NCBI GenBank assembly: GCA_020722815.1
Contig: DYKB01000011.1
Span: forward strand, 1-64,000
DNA: 64,000 nucleotides
Direction of reading: 5' to 3'
Source of the DNA: Caldithrix sp.
GTDB taxonomy: Bacteria; Zhuqueibacterota; Zhuqueibacteria; Thermofontimicrobiales; Sulfurfontimicrobiaceae
This document shows, in pieces, positions 1 to 8,211 of this stretch; the first letter of the stretch is position 1, and each line of letters starts with the position of its first letter. The notes beneath the pieces were generated by a model. That model was not told the origin of the DNA and searched no databases. It saw only the letters and a program-made list of their open reading frames with translations. The position numbers were made by a program, and so were the translations under genes.

Positions 1-241
1 GAAACCGGTTTCTCCCCATCTCTTTTCAAGAAAGGGGGCCGGGGGGTAAGTTCAAAAGGCGCCGGTCACGCACTAATTCTCCTGTTTTTTTTTTCACTTC
101 CCCGTGTCCAGTAAAAAATGAGGGACACGATCAGCCCAAAGGGAGAGCGCGTAGCTATTCCCTCTCCCCCGTTACCTGAGCTTGTCGAAGGTGGAGAGGG
201 TGAGGGGTCAGGTTTGGCGATTTTAAAAAGTGTATGGTAAC
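1..241. repeat. Left-edge palindromic repeat cluster
   Basis: No gene is visible here. The stretch holds CT-rich/AG-rich short palindromes: a block near 10-50 resembling the one at 1790-1840, the words AGTAAAAAATGAGGGACACG near 110-130, and CCCTCTCC/GGAGAGGG pairs near 165-205. It ends at 225-241 with AAAAAGTGTATGGTAAC, the same terminal word found at 1984-2000 and 3043-3061. It is probably the right part of a nested repeat that begins outside the window. Confidence 0.6.
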
Positions 242-252
242 AAACAGATAAT

Positions 253-1161
253 TTACACTGCCGGTGCATCAAACACAAAATTCCGCAAAATCCCAATCTC
301 CGGAATTTCAGCTTCGACAATGTCACCATCTTTTAATGGCGAAATTCCTTCCGGCGTGCCGGTGGAAATAATATCCCCACAATTTAACGTCATGAAACGT
401 GAAATAAAGGCAATCAATTCCGGAATACTAAAAATCATATTGGATGTATTCGATTTTTGCTTAATTTCGCCATTAATTTTGAGTGTAATATCCAGTTTGT
501 GCGGATCCGGAATCTGGTCTTTTGGAACGAGATACGGCCCAATCGGCCCAAAAGTATCCAGCCCTTTGGATAAAAACCAGGGTTGACTGGCTTTTATTTC
601 TGCGAATTGTCGATCACGCGCCGTAACATCGTTCATAATCGTATAGCCTGCCACATAATCCATGGCCTTGCTTTCCGGAATCGATTTGCCGGTTTTGCCA
701 ATAATAACCGCGAGTTCGACTTCATGATCCACCCGACCAATTCCTTTCGGAATCAAAATTGTCCCCTGATGCGGAATTAAAGAAGAAGGGGCTTTTGCAA
801 AAATGATCGGCTCAGATGGCGGTTCATTGCCACTTTCCCGCGCATGGGCAGCGTAATTTCGTCCCAGACAGATCACCTTTGAGGGCCGGCTAATCGGAAT
901 CTCATACGTAAAATCGTCCGTAATCTGGAAATCACTCAGTGGTCGTAACTCGTTTATCGTTTGTAACGCTTCGACAAAGGTGTTGGTAGAAAAATAATCC
1001 AGTTCCAACATGATCTGCAAAAACGAAAAGGCTGGACCGCGGCCGGCGGTTTGAATATCTTTATAAATTTCCCAACATCGGGTAAAATTATAAACCGCTC
1101 CCTGATATTCCAGGCCAATACAGGTTTCATGCTGTGGTGTCAAAAAGGAAAAAACTTTCAT
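253..1161 (-). CDS. Fumarylacetoacetate hydrolase family protein
   Basis: A cytoplasmic, metal-dependent enzyme of the FAH family, whose members hydrolyse, decarboxylate or isomerise 2-oxo acids and acylpyruvates. The core starts at about residue 95 (VICLGRNYAAHARE). The expected metal ligands are visible with the family's spacing: Glu147 and Glu149 in DHEVELAVIIG and Asp178 in MNDVTARD. The C-terminal GDIISTGTPEG motif is also present. The length of 302 residues is normal for a bacterial member with a short N-terminal domain. The start is supported by an AGGAGG ribosome site just upstream. It stands alone, followed by repeats. The exact substrate cannot be told; enzymes of this family act in aromatic and in deoxy-sugar acid catabolism, and the second would fit the sugar genes nearby (inference). 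Confidence 0.9.
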   Translation of the reverse strand: MKVFSFLTPQHETCIGLEYQGAVYNFTRCWEIYKDIQTAGRGPAFSFLQIMLELDYFSTNTFVEALQTINELRPLSDFQITDDFTYEIPISRPSKVICLGRNYAAHARESGNEPPSEPIIFAKAPSSLIPHQGTILIPKGIGRVDHEVELAVIIGKTGKSIPESKAMDYVAGYTIMNDVTARDRQFAEIKASQPWFLSKGLDTFGPIGPYLVPKDQIPDPHKLDITLKINGEIKQKSNTSNMIFSIPELIAFISRFMTLNCGDIISTGTPEGISPLKDGDIVEAEIPEIGILRNFVFDAPAV

Positions 1162-1438
1162 CTCATCCTCCTATGGTAAAATTTGATGTATCCCTTCAGA
1201 AGTAAATGATTAATAAATTTACAATCTTTAATTTATGTACTTTTGTTGTCGTCGTGAATTAATTTTTTTCTCTACCATATATTTTTTGCATTGCTTTAAA
1301 AATTCACTTTTAGCTCTTCACCCCAACCCTATCCCTCCGGGCTGATCGTGTCCCACCTTTTTTACTGGACACGCAAAGATGATAAAATGGCGGAGAATTC
1401 GAGCAAAATCAGTACTCGTTAAACTCACCCCATGGCCC

Positions 1439-1753
1439 CATAGCTGTCAGGCTAAGAAATTACGTGTTTGAAAATAAATTAGTTATAACCACTTAAGTTA
1501 ATATTTTTAATACCTTATTTTTGTTTTACCCACCTTAATAACCCCGACATCCACCAACACACAACCTTATTACCTTATTCCTTTTTAAAATAAGGTAATA
1601 AGGTTCAGGATTGATGAGAGCGCTCGGCTACTAAGGTGGGAGAAAAAATAAAATAAGGTTTTTAGCTCTTTATTTTCGTGCTCTTTCATAGATTGATTAG
1701 AAAACATAGCTATTTGAAAATATTGTAATTATCACCTTAACCTGATGGTTATG
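1439..1753. repeat. Inserted repeat with CATAGCYGTCAGG termini
   Basis: The left end is CATAGCTGTCAGGCTAAG and the right end, reversed, is CATAACCATCAGGTTAAGGT, giving imperfect terminal inverted repeats of about 18 bp. The same ends bound the element at 2476-2720. The interior differs and contains the long palindrome at 1563-1605. It is probably a non-autonomous mobile repeat sitting inside the 1271-2000 unit. Confidence 0.5.
1563..1605. repeat. Perfect 17-bp inverted repeat (cruciform candidate)
   Basis: The arms AACCTTATTACCTTATT (1563-1579) and AATAAGGTAATAAGGTT (1589-1605) are exact complements around a 9-base loop. A second, outer set of shorter arms (CCCACCTTA near 1530, TAAGGTGGG near 1632) surrounds it, so the whole stretch of about 1510-1660 could fold as a branched structure. 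Confidence 0.75.
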
Positions 1754-2129
1754 CCCCTGACCCCCTGTCTTAAAAAGAGAGGGGGAGAACCCGGTTTCTC
1801 CCCCTTCTCTTCTCAAGAGAAGGGGGTTGGGGGGATGAGTTCAAACGTGCGACTTGCAGAAATCGGGCACTTTTTGGCACTGTATTCTAATTTCACATCC
1901 TTTCCCCATTTCCAGTACCTGGCAGTGGCTCAAGATCAGCCCGCAGGGTAAGGATTAGGGTAAGGGCAGGTCTTGCTTAATCAAAAAGTGTACAGTAGTG
2001 AAATCCTTTTTTGCTGATCGGATTGAAAATGCCTACCTTTTATACATTCGGCAATTGAAAATTCAATCTCTGTTTATCGCAATGCAATCTCAACCGAACT
2101 TCATTCAAACCTGATATATTATTAAGCAA

Positions 2130-2337
2130 ATCCGGCAGATATTCCGACAATCCCGGCAGATTTTACTGCAGTCCCGGCATATCTAAACGCAATCCCGGCA
2201 GATGTTGCTGCAGTCCCGGCATATCTAAACGCAATCCCGGCAGATTTTACTGCAGTCCCGGCATATCTAAACGCAATCCCGGCAGATGTTGCTGCAGTCC
2301 CGGCACTTCTTTGCGCAATCACGGCACATCCTGCCAC
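2130..2337. repeat. 21-bp tandem repeat array, about ten units
   Basis: The word TCCCGGCA recurs with an exact 21-bp period at 2151, 2172, 2193, 2214, 2235, 2256, 2277 and 2298, with degenerate edge units at 2130 and 2319. Adjacent units alternate in type (CAGATNTTNCTGCAG and CATATCTAAACGCAA), so a 42-bp higher-order repeat is present. There are no unique spacers, so it is not a CRISPR. The minus strand is open through the array (7-residue period), but no ribosome site precedes it. Confidence 0.9.
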
Positions 2338-2412
2338 AAATTTGGGAAACTTTTTTGCAAGCCGGCATAATAACAACACAAATTTCAACAATTACTAAAA
2401 TTATTATTTACT

Positions 2413-2879
2413 ACCTGAAATTCCAAAATGGCTTTTTAAGAAGTCATTAACCAATGAATGATCCCCTCCTGCCTCCATAGCCGTTAGGTTAAGGTTCTGA
2501 CGCATTCAAAAAACAAATTAATAGCCACGCGCTTTAGATCGTGGATCGGATTGTCCCCAAAAATTTTATTGTGGATTTTAATCCACAAGAGTAAAAGAGC
2601 TCGGGCTTAAAAGCCCGGTGATTAGGGGGGGCGCTCATTGAACCACGATCTGAAGCTCGTGGCAATTCAATCGTAACTTATTGAAATTCAAATTGTTATC
2701 ACCTTAACCTGACGGCGATGCGCCTGCCTCCCCCAAATTCCCAAAAACGGAATTTGGGGGGAGAGAAATCCCGGTTATCTCCCCCATTTTCGCTTTTTGA
2801 AAACCAGGAGATACAGCGTCAATATGCCATCGAAAATAGCTTAACCTGAGAAAAACTGTTTCATTTTAGAATTTCAGAT
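2413..2879. mobile_element. Third, disrupted copy of the 195-bp MITE-like element
   Basis: The left end ACCTGAAATTCCAAAATGG and the right end, reversed ATCTGAAATTCTAAAATG, match the ends of the intact copies at 37291-37486 and 54706-54900. The interior CTCCTGCCTCC and CCCCCATTTTCGCTTTTTGA are shared too. The copy is split near 2476 by another repeat (2476-2720), and its ends have drifted, so it is older than the other two. Confidence 0.7.
2476..2720. mobile_element. Repeat nested inside the 2413-2879 element
   Basis: The termini are CATAGCCGTTAGGTTAAGGT and, reversed from the right end, CATCGCCGTCAGGTTAAGGT: a 20-bp inverted repeat with two mismatches. CCTGCCTC stands on both sides (2468-2475 and 2723-2730), as expected for a target duplication made on insertion into the older element. 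Inside are small palindromes (GTGGATTTTAATCCAC, GGGCTTAAAAGCCC, CCACGATCTGAAGCTCGTGG) and no open reading frame of note. Confidence 0.65.
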
Positions 2880-2895
2880 ATTAAATCAACTATTC

Positions 2896-3061
2896 ACTGC
2901 CGTATACTTTTTTATAAATTATCGTTAAACCACGCTTCAGGCCCTCTCCCCAAAGGGACTGGGCATAGCTATTCCCGCTCTCCCGTTCCCTGAGCTTGTC
3001 GAAGGGAGAAAAGGTACGGGTGAGGGGTCAAAGTTGGCGTTTCAAAAAAGTATATGGTAAT
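2896..3061. repeat. 166-bp repeat with 18-bp inverted ends
   Basis: The left end is ACTGCCGTATACTTTTTT and the right end, reversed, is ATTACCATATACTTTTTT. The interior carries CCCTCTCCCC..GGGAGAA stems and TGAGCTTGTCGAAGG, also seen at 178-192. It abuts the 3' end of the sugar kinase gene and may help end its transcription. Confidence 0.6.
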
Positions 3062-3090
3062 AAAAACCAACTATTACAAATCATCTAATT

Positions 3091-3966
3091 TCAAACCAAA
3101 ATTTCCGGAAATGCACCCAAACCTTTCGCGACAGTCGCAGCTAATTTCAATCCGGCACTCAGCATTATTTCAGGTGGGCTGCCTTTTAAATATTCAACCA
3201 ATGCGGCTGCGCCAAAAGCATCACCACAGCCGGTTAAATCCACCACGTTCGTCGGAATTGCAGGCGACTGGACTGTTTTTTCGGGACTAAAATATGCCGC
3301 ACCTTCCGGACCTGATGTCAGTAAAATAAATTCAAAATTAAATTTATCAAAAAGAAACGGGATCAATTCTTCATATCGGGCGAAACCAAATTTTTTCTGG
3401 ACTAAACCAATTTCCTTTAAATTCAATTTTAGTGCATTTGCCAATCGAAAAGACGAATCAAGAATTTCCGCGGCATCGTTATACGTAGGACGCCAATTGC
3501 AATCCAAAAGTACAAAAGAATTTCTGGATTTTTGAACAAATCCCTGAATCGTCTGTCGCGCCGGAATATTTCGTTGTCCCAGTGCCGTAAAAACAATTGC
3601 ATCCGCCGATTGAGAAAGCCCGTCGAGTGCGGGATCAGGAGATAAAAAATCATAAGCAGCGACTGGCATCCCCTTTTTATAAACAGGCTGTCCATCATGA
3701 CCGATTTCAATTTGAATCCGTGCCGTGGGGTGAAAATCATCCTGTTGAATATATTTCGTTTCCACCGCCTGTTGTTGAAGCATCTGAATTAATTTGGTAC
3801 CGGTGGTATCCTTCCCGATTCGACTGACCAGAATACCTTCAAAACCCAATCGGTTTACCTGCCGGATATAATTTGTCGGCACACCGCCTGCATATTCTCC
3901 TGCGACCGGATAGTCATCCAGAATGAGTTCACCGATTCCAATTATACGAAATTTTTTATTGTGCAT
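3091..3966 (-). CDS. PfkB-family carbohydrate kinase
   Basis: A cytoplasmic ATP-dependent sugar kinase of the PfkB/ribokinase family, most like fructokinases. The N-terminal GELILDDYP and AGGVPTNYI segments form the sugar-binding part. The C-terminal signature DLTGCGDAFGAAAL holds the catalytic base Asp249 and the anion hole, with Cys where Ala is usual in DTxGAGD. The length of 291 residues is typical. It is the last gene of a minus-strand operon and starts 13 bases after the penicillin-binding protein stop, without a clear ribosome site, so translation may be coupled. The substrate is not decided by the sequence; fructose, a ketodeoxy sugar acid or a nucleoside are all possible. Confidence 0.88.
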   Translation of the reverse strand: MHNKKFRIIGIGELILDDYPVAGEYAGGVPTNYIRQVNRLGFEGILVSRIGKDTTGTKLIQMLQQQAVETKYIQQDDFHPTARIQIEIGHDGQPVYKKGMPVAAYDFLSPDPALDGLSQSADAIVFTALGQRNIPARQTIQGFVQKSRNSFVLLDCNWRPTYNDAAEILDSSFRLANALKLNLKEIGLVQKKFGFARYEELIPFLFDKFNFEFILLTSGPEGAAYFSPEKTVQSPAIPTNVVDLTGCGDAFGAAALVEYLKGSPPEIMLSAGLKLAATVAKGLGAFPEILV

Positions 3967-3979
3967 TTACTTCATAGAC

Positions 3980-5938
3980 TTAGTGACTGGTTCCATAACG
4001 CAAGGCGACACGCAAAAATGCATCGGTGGTGGAGGTTACCACTTCACCCGTGCATTCATCGACATTTTCAAAAACAATCCCGGGAGGAATTGGAAATTCC
4101 TGATACCGTTGCCCTTTTAGTGCGGCGTTCATGAAGGCAATCCAGATGGGGAGCGCCCCGGAGGCGCCGGTAATGCCGGCCCCATTGGCTGTTCGCAAGG
4201 GGCGATTATCATCAAAACCAACCCAGACAGCCGTGACCAACTGGGGGGTAAAGCCGATAAACCAGGCATCACGATAATCGTTGGTTGTTCCGGTCTTACC
4301 AGCCGCGCGGCGATCAAAACCAAGTGCCCGGGCACTTTTCGCGGTTCCATCTTCCAGCACCCCGGTCATCATATCCACCAGCAGATAAATCGTTTGAGCA
4401 TCAAAAACGCGTTTGCTGCGAACCCGATTTTCTAATAGCGGCCGTCCAACATTATTTTCAACTAATTTCACGACAGAGGGTTGAAAATAAATCCCTTCAT
4501 TGGCAAAAACACTATACGCCGCAGCCATTTCAAGGGGTGAAATACCATAGGTTCCCAATGATAATGATAAATCCGGTTCCAATTTACTGGTAATTCCCAA
4601 TTTTTTAGCCGTTTCCACCACTTTATCCGGCCCCACATCCGCGATTAACTTTGCCGAAATGACATTTTTTGACTCCATGAGTCCACGTTTCAATATCATC
4701 TGGCCATCATATTTATGATCATAATTTTGTGGCTGCCAAGCATTTTTTCCTTTTCCGAATGTCACGGGTGTATCTTCCACAATTGTCGCCGGATGATAAC
4801 GCCCTTTATCAATTGCTGTCAGATAAATAACTGGCTTAAAGCTTGAACCGGGCAATCGATTATTCTGGATTGCCCGATTGAATTCACTGGAACCAAAATC
4901 GCGGCCACCCACCAGTGCCTTGACTTTCCCGGTCTTTGGTTCAATCGCCACCAGTGCTGCCTGGGGATAATTTTGTTGTTCTGCCAGCGTTGCTTTTTGA
5001 TAATCAGCCAGACCCAGCAATTTATCCAGGCGCGCCAGACCGGTTTTTACAGCTTCATTGGCAATGGTTTGCAGGCGTGTATCAAGGGTTGTATATATCT
5101 TTACGCCCCCGTAGTCTACCACGTTACGACCAAAATTTTCCGCCACGAGAGATCGGGCATAGCTAATGAAATAATTACTTTTTCCCCACATCAAATTTAG
5201 GTTTCGCAAATTTAATTGCTGCGCCAGCGCGGCTGTTTTTTCTTCTTCAGATATAAAATTAACCGCAACCATCCGATTTAAGACGATCTCCTGGCGTTTT
5301 TTGGCTAACTCAAAATTTTTATAGGGGTTATAATTCGAAGGCGATCGGGGCAAATTGGCCAAAAATGCACTTTCGGCCAGATTTAATTCATCCGCATGTT
5401 TACCCAGATAAGTTTGTGCCGCATTTTCAACGCCATAGATACCGGGACCGAAACAAATCTGGTTACAATAAGCCTGTAAAATTTCCTCTTTTGAAAATTG
5501 CTGTTCAATCTGAATAGCCAGCAACATTTCTTTGAATTTACGGCTAAAATTCTGATCAAAGGTCAGAAAAAGATTTTTGGCGACCTGTTGCGTAATGCTA
5601 CTGCCCCCCTCGACAATGCGCAGATGGCGCAAATCCCGAAGCAAAGCCCGTAATAAACCGCGTTTGCTGATACCATGATGGTTATAGAAACCGTCATCTT
5701 CAACGGCAACGATGGCTTTTTGAAAATTTTCTGAAATCTGGGATATTTGTACCATCTGCCGATCCGTCAGACTGGTAATCAATTCGCCATTATCCGCATA
5801 GAATGAAGTTGGATTTGTCAGGGATAATTGACTGATATCTTCCGGAACCTGCGGTAATGTGAAGATCAAAAAAAGTAAAAAGAATAAGCTAAATAAAACC
5901 AAAGCAATAATTAACCATTTTAAAATCTTTTTTTTCAT
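3980..5938 (-). CDS. Class A penicillin-binding protein (PBP1a type)
   Basis: A bifunctional peptidoglycan synthase anchored in the inner membrane by one N-terminal helix (residues about 9-28). The glycosyltransferase 51 domain (about 50-230) shows Glu80 in VEDDGFYNHHG and the GGSSITQQVAKNLFL motif. The transpeptidase domain (about 310-630) has the three penicillin-binding motifs: SSFK with nucleophile Ser365, SKN in LMESKNVISAK, and KTGTTN near 548. At 652 residues it is short for PBP1a and lacks the long extra loops of proteobacterial forms. It lies 4 bases downstream of the membrane-anchored unknown and just upstream of the kinase, suggesting one transcript. Confidence 0.95.
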   Translation of the reverse strand: MKKKILKWLIIALVLFSLFFLLFLIFTLPQVPEDISQLSLTNPTSFYADNGELITSLTDRQMVQISQISENFQKAIVAVEDDGFYNHHGISKRGLLRALLRDLRHLRIVEGGSSITQQVAKNLFLTFDQNFSRKFKEMLLAIQIEQQFSKEEILQAYCNQICFGPGIYGVENAAQTYLGKHADELNLAESAFLANLPRSPSNYNPYKNFELAKKRQEIVLNRMVAVNFISEEEKTAALAQQLNLRNLNLMWGKSNYFISYARSLVAENFGRNVVDYGGVKIYTTLDTRLQTIANEAVKTGLARLDKLLGLADYQKATLAEQQNYPQAALVAIEPKTGKVKALVGGRDFGSSEFNRAIQNNRLPGSSFKPVIYLTAIDKGRYHPATIVEDTPVTFGKGKNAWQPQNYDHKYDGQMILKRGLMESKNVISAKLIADVGPDKVVETAKKLGITSKLEPDLSLSLGTYGISPLEMAAAYSVFANEGIYFQPSVVKLVENNVGRPLLENRVRSKRVFDAQTIYLLVDMMTGVLEDGTAKSARALGFDRRAAGKTGTTNDYRDAWFIGFTPQLVTAVWVGFDDNRPLRTANGAGITGASGALPIWIAFMNAALKGQRYQEFPIPPGIVFENVDECTGEVVTSTTDAFLRVALRYGTSH

Positions 5939-5942
5939 GAGA

Positions 5943-6887
5943 TTATAAACCCGCTTCTGAATTTAATTTTTTCGCTGGTAATGTCAGATATTTATCACGA
6001 ATAACCTGATTAAGACTTTCAACCAATCGGGCAGCACCGATTTCACTGGCCTGATAGCGGATTATCGTATTGGAAACTCCCGTTTTCACCTGAAATCCAA
6101 TGGTCACCGCCCCATCCACAATATCGCGCGACACCGCGGCATAATTCATCGCTTCTCCCCATCGAATAAGTTGCAGGGGATCATTCATCACAAAAATTTT
6201 GGTACTGAGCGGGAGCGTATTATAAGCAGCCAGAAATTCATCCCGGGTAACAACCCGTCCCTGAAACTCCTCCTGTTCTTCCAGAATCATGCCACTCGCT
6301 TCATCGGATTGCGTGGTTTCAGTATAACTGCTTAATGAAAAATAATTATCCCGAATCAATTGATTTTCACTATCCAGAAAATAAATTCGGAGTTCATCCG
6401 CATCCCGTGAAATCGAACAATGGGTCCAGGATTGTTCCGGAATAAGTTTGAGTAGCTCATAAGGCGAAATAATCTGCTGCGCGATATTATAAGGCAGTTG
6501 CGTGTAAATTTTCAGGAAATTTTGTTTCAAAATCCGGACATCCGGATTGGATTCCAGTTGATTTAATACTTCATTGAAGTTGCTCACCTCGAAAACTTTT
6601 TGTTCGGGGAGCGGTTCAATCTCCTGAAGTTGTTGCGTGGCCGTTTCGCCCTTAATTTCGCGTTGCCAGATAGGTCCAGTTTGTGGACGATATGAATTCG
6701 TCCAGGCAATAAATCGTCCAAGCCCGATTTCTCCAATATCAAACAAGCCTTCCAGGAGTAATAACAACATAATGATAATCAAAACGATAAGTGTTTCAGG
6801 GGCCAGAAGGAATTGTTGAAATTTTTGAAGCGCTGTTATTTTTCGAACCGGACGTGACTGTTCATCAAAATTTGGTTTCACATTCAT
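5943..6887 (-). CDS. Membrane-anchored protein of unknown function
   Basis: I do not recognise this family. The sequence shows a short charged cytoplasmic N terminus, one strongly hydrophobic helix at residues about 30-52 (PETLIVLIIIMLLLLLEGLF), and then a soluble domain of about 260 residues that would face the periplasm. That domain is rich in Glu, Gln and Ile, with no Cys pair and no obvious catalytic motif. Because it precedes the penicillin-binding protein by only 4 bases, a role as partner or regulator of cell-wall synthesis is a reasonable guess, but it is inference from position only. Confidence 0.75.
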   Translation of the reverse strand: MNVKPNFDEQSRPVRKITALQKFQQFLLAPETLIVLIIIMLLLLLEGLFDIGEIGLGRFIAWTNSYRPQTGPIWQREIKGETATQQLQEIEPLPEQKVFEVSNFNEVLNQLESNPDVRILKQNFLKIYTQLPYNIAQQIISPYELLKLIPEQSWTHCSISRDADELRIYFLDSENQLIRDNYFSLSSYTETTQSDEASGMILEEQEEFQGRVVTRDEFLAAYNTLPLSTKIFVMNDPLQLIRWGEAMNYAAVSRDIVDGAVTIGFQVKTGVSNTIIRYQASEIGAARLVESLNQVIRDKYLTLPAKKLNSEAGL

Positions 6888-6957
6888 GGCTTGTCAAAGG
6901 TTAAGTTAATTTTGGGTTGTCAGGTAAAAATTAATGTAATAGGTTCTTGATCTGGTT

Positions 6958-7232
6958 TGCGTGATACGTAATGCGTCATACGTGAAAAATATGTAATCAA
7001 TTTTTACTGCGATACATTTTTTAGTCCGGCTAAACCTGCCCTCACCCTAACCCTCTCCCAAAGGGAGAGGGAATGGCTACGCCCTCGCCCTCCGGGAGAG
7101 GGTTGGGGTGAGGGTCTTTACGATGATTCATAAGCAAATTGTACTAATTTACTTCAAAATTGTGCGGTAGAGAATAAGCCAAATATTACGATGCATTCCC
7201 TATCACACATTACACATTACGCTTCACGCATC
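6958..7232. repeat. Repeat-filled spacer (GTGATACGTAATGCG words around an inverted repeat)
   Basis: The spacer between the minus-strand genes holds GCGTGATACGTAATGCGTCA at 6959-6978 and its distant complement TTACACATTACGCTTCACGC near 7210-7229. Between them is a repeat at 7004-7173 with ends ACTGCGATACATTTT and, reversed, CTACCGCACAATTTT. The core is a near-perfect stem of CCTCACCCTAACCCTCTCCC (7031-7050) and its complement around 7090-7113. No coding region is seen. Confidence 0.6.
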
Positions 7233-7286
7233 CCCCCTATTTTGAACAATTTTCTTTATCTTAAAAAGCATTCATCACAAGTATGA

Positions 7287-8123
7287 TTATAAAAAAATAT
7301 TAAACGGAAACGGCATAAATGAAACGACAAAAACAATAAAGGTGAAAATGCCAATAATTCGCCGTTTCCAGCCAATTTCAACTTCATCATCGGCTGGTGC
7401 CGGATGTTTCAAGCCAAATGTCGTTAACAAAAGGAGAAAAACGACCCAGGGTGGATAAAATGCGGCATTAATAGCAAACCCAATCAATGCAACGCGATAG
7501 ATATATTTGCTTTTTGAACCGAGCATCGCATAGATAATATGTCCCCCATCCAGTTGGCCGATTGGCAACAGATTCAAGGAGGTAACAAACAAACCGACCC
7601 ACCCAGCAAAAGTAACCGCGTTCCGATAAATTATCGTTGTATTTTCGCCAGCAACCAGTCGGTTTAGCCAGTGAAAAAGCAGCGAACCGCCTAACGGAAG
7701 ATCCAATTTTGATGGTTCAACGGGGAGTCGAAAACCCCAGATGAGAACGATAACGGTAACGAATAGTCCTGCCAGCGGTCCGGCAACGCCCATATCAAAC
7801 AAAGCTTTTCGATTGGGAAGCCGGCCTTCCATTTTAATAACAGCCCCCATGGTGCCAAATGGATTGAACGGGGCGGGAATTGGAATAAAAAATGGCAAAG
7901 TTGATTTAATCTTATACATGCGACAGGCTAAATAATGTCCCATTTCATGTGCCAATAAAATCGAAAGGACTGCCACGCCATACCATAAGCCATTGGCAGT
8001 CGTCGTTGTATATAATGTCAAAAAGAACAAAATGATATTAATTAAAGGCCGACTGCGTAGCAAATGTAAAACAATGACAAAAAATTGAATTACGCTCCTG
8101 ATTCCTTTCCAGATTCGCTTCAT
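7287..8123 (-). CDS. M50 family membrane metalloprotease (site-2 protease type)
   Basis: A polytopic inner-membrane zinc protease. His59-Glu60 and His63 form the HEMGH zinc motif in LLAHEMGHYLACR. The third ligand, Asp192, lies in LNLLPIGQLDGGHII. Both sit in hydrophobic helices, with about six membrane spans in all. The family cleaves transmembrane segments, typically of anti-sigma factors or signal-peptide remnants. There is no PDZ domain, unlike RseP; at 278 residues it is the compact type found in many phyla with unknown substrates. The next gene upstream on this strand is the SAM-dependent enzyme, 88 bases away. Confidence 0.9.
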   Translation of the reverse strand: MKRIWKGIRSVIQFFVIVLHLLRSRPLINIILFFLTLYTTTTANGLWYGVAVLSILLAHEMGHYLACRMYKIKSTLPFFIPIPAPFNPFGTMGAVIKMEGRLPNRKALFDMGVAGPLAGLFVTVIVLIWGFRLPVEPSKLDLPLGGSLLFHWLNRLVAGENTTIIYRNAVTFAGWVGLFVTSLNLLPIGQLDGGHIIYAMLGSKSKYIYRVALIGFAINAAFYPPWVVFLLLLTTFGLKHPAPADDEVEIGWKRRIIGIFTFIVFVVSFMPFPFNIFL

Positions 8124-8211
8124 TTATCTTAAAAAGACCTGCCTTTCTCCTGAACTATTCATCGTCAAAAAATAGCATCCATTCGCAAAGAATGCATTCT
8201 GTTCATCATTT

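Larger units (their letters stand above)
1271..2000. repeat. Composite repeat with TTACCRTATACTTTTT-type ends
   Basis: The left end reads CTACCATATATTTTTTGC and the right end, read inward on the other strand, reads CTACTGTACACTTTTTGA. These are imperfect terminal inverted repeats of the same kind as at 2896-3061 and 7004-7173. Inside are CCCTCACC/GGGTTGGGG-like words, GTGTCCCACC...TACTGGACAC, and a second inserted repeat at 1439-1753. No protein is convincingly coded. Confidence 0.5.

Noticed and set aside
2130..2337. CRISPR array
   Set aside because: Units follow each other without unique spacers, the unit is only 21 bp, and no cas gene is present.
2122..2391. 89-residue minus-strand frame through the 21-bp repeat array
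   Set aside because: The period of 21 keeps any frame open automatically; there is no ribosome site, and the product is a low-complexity AGTA/SAGIAFRY repeat without counterpart that I know.
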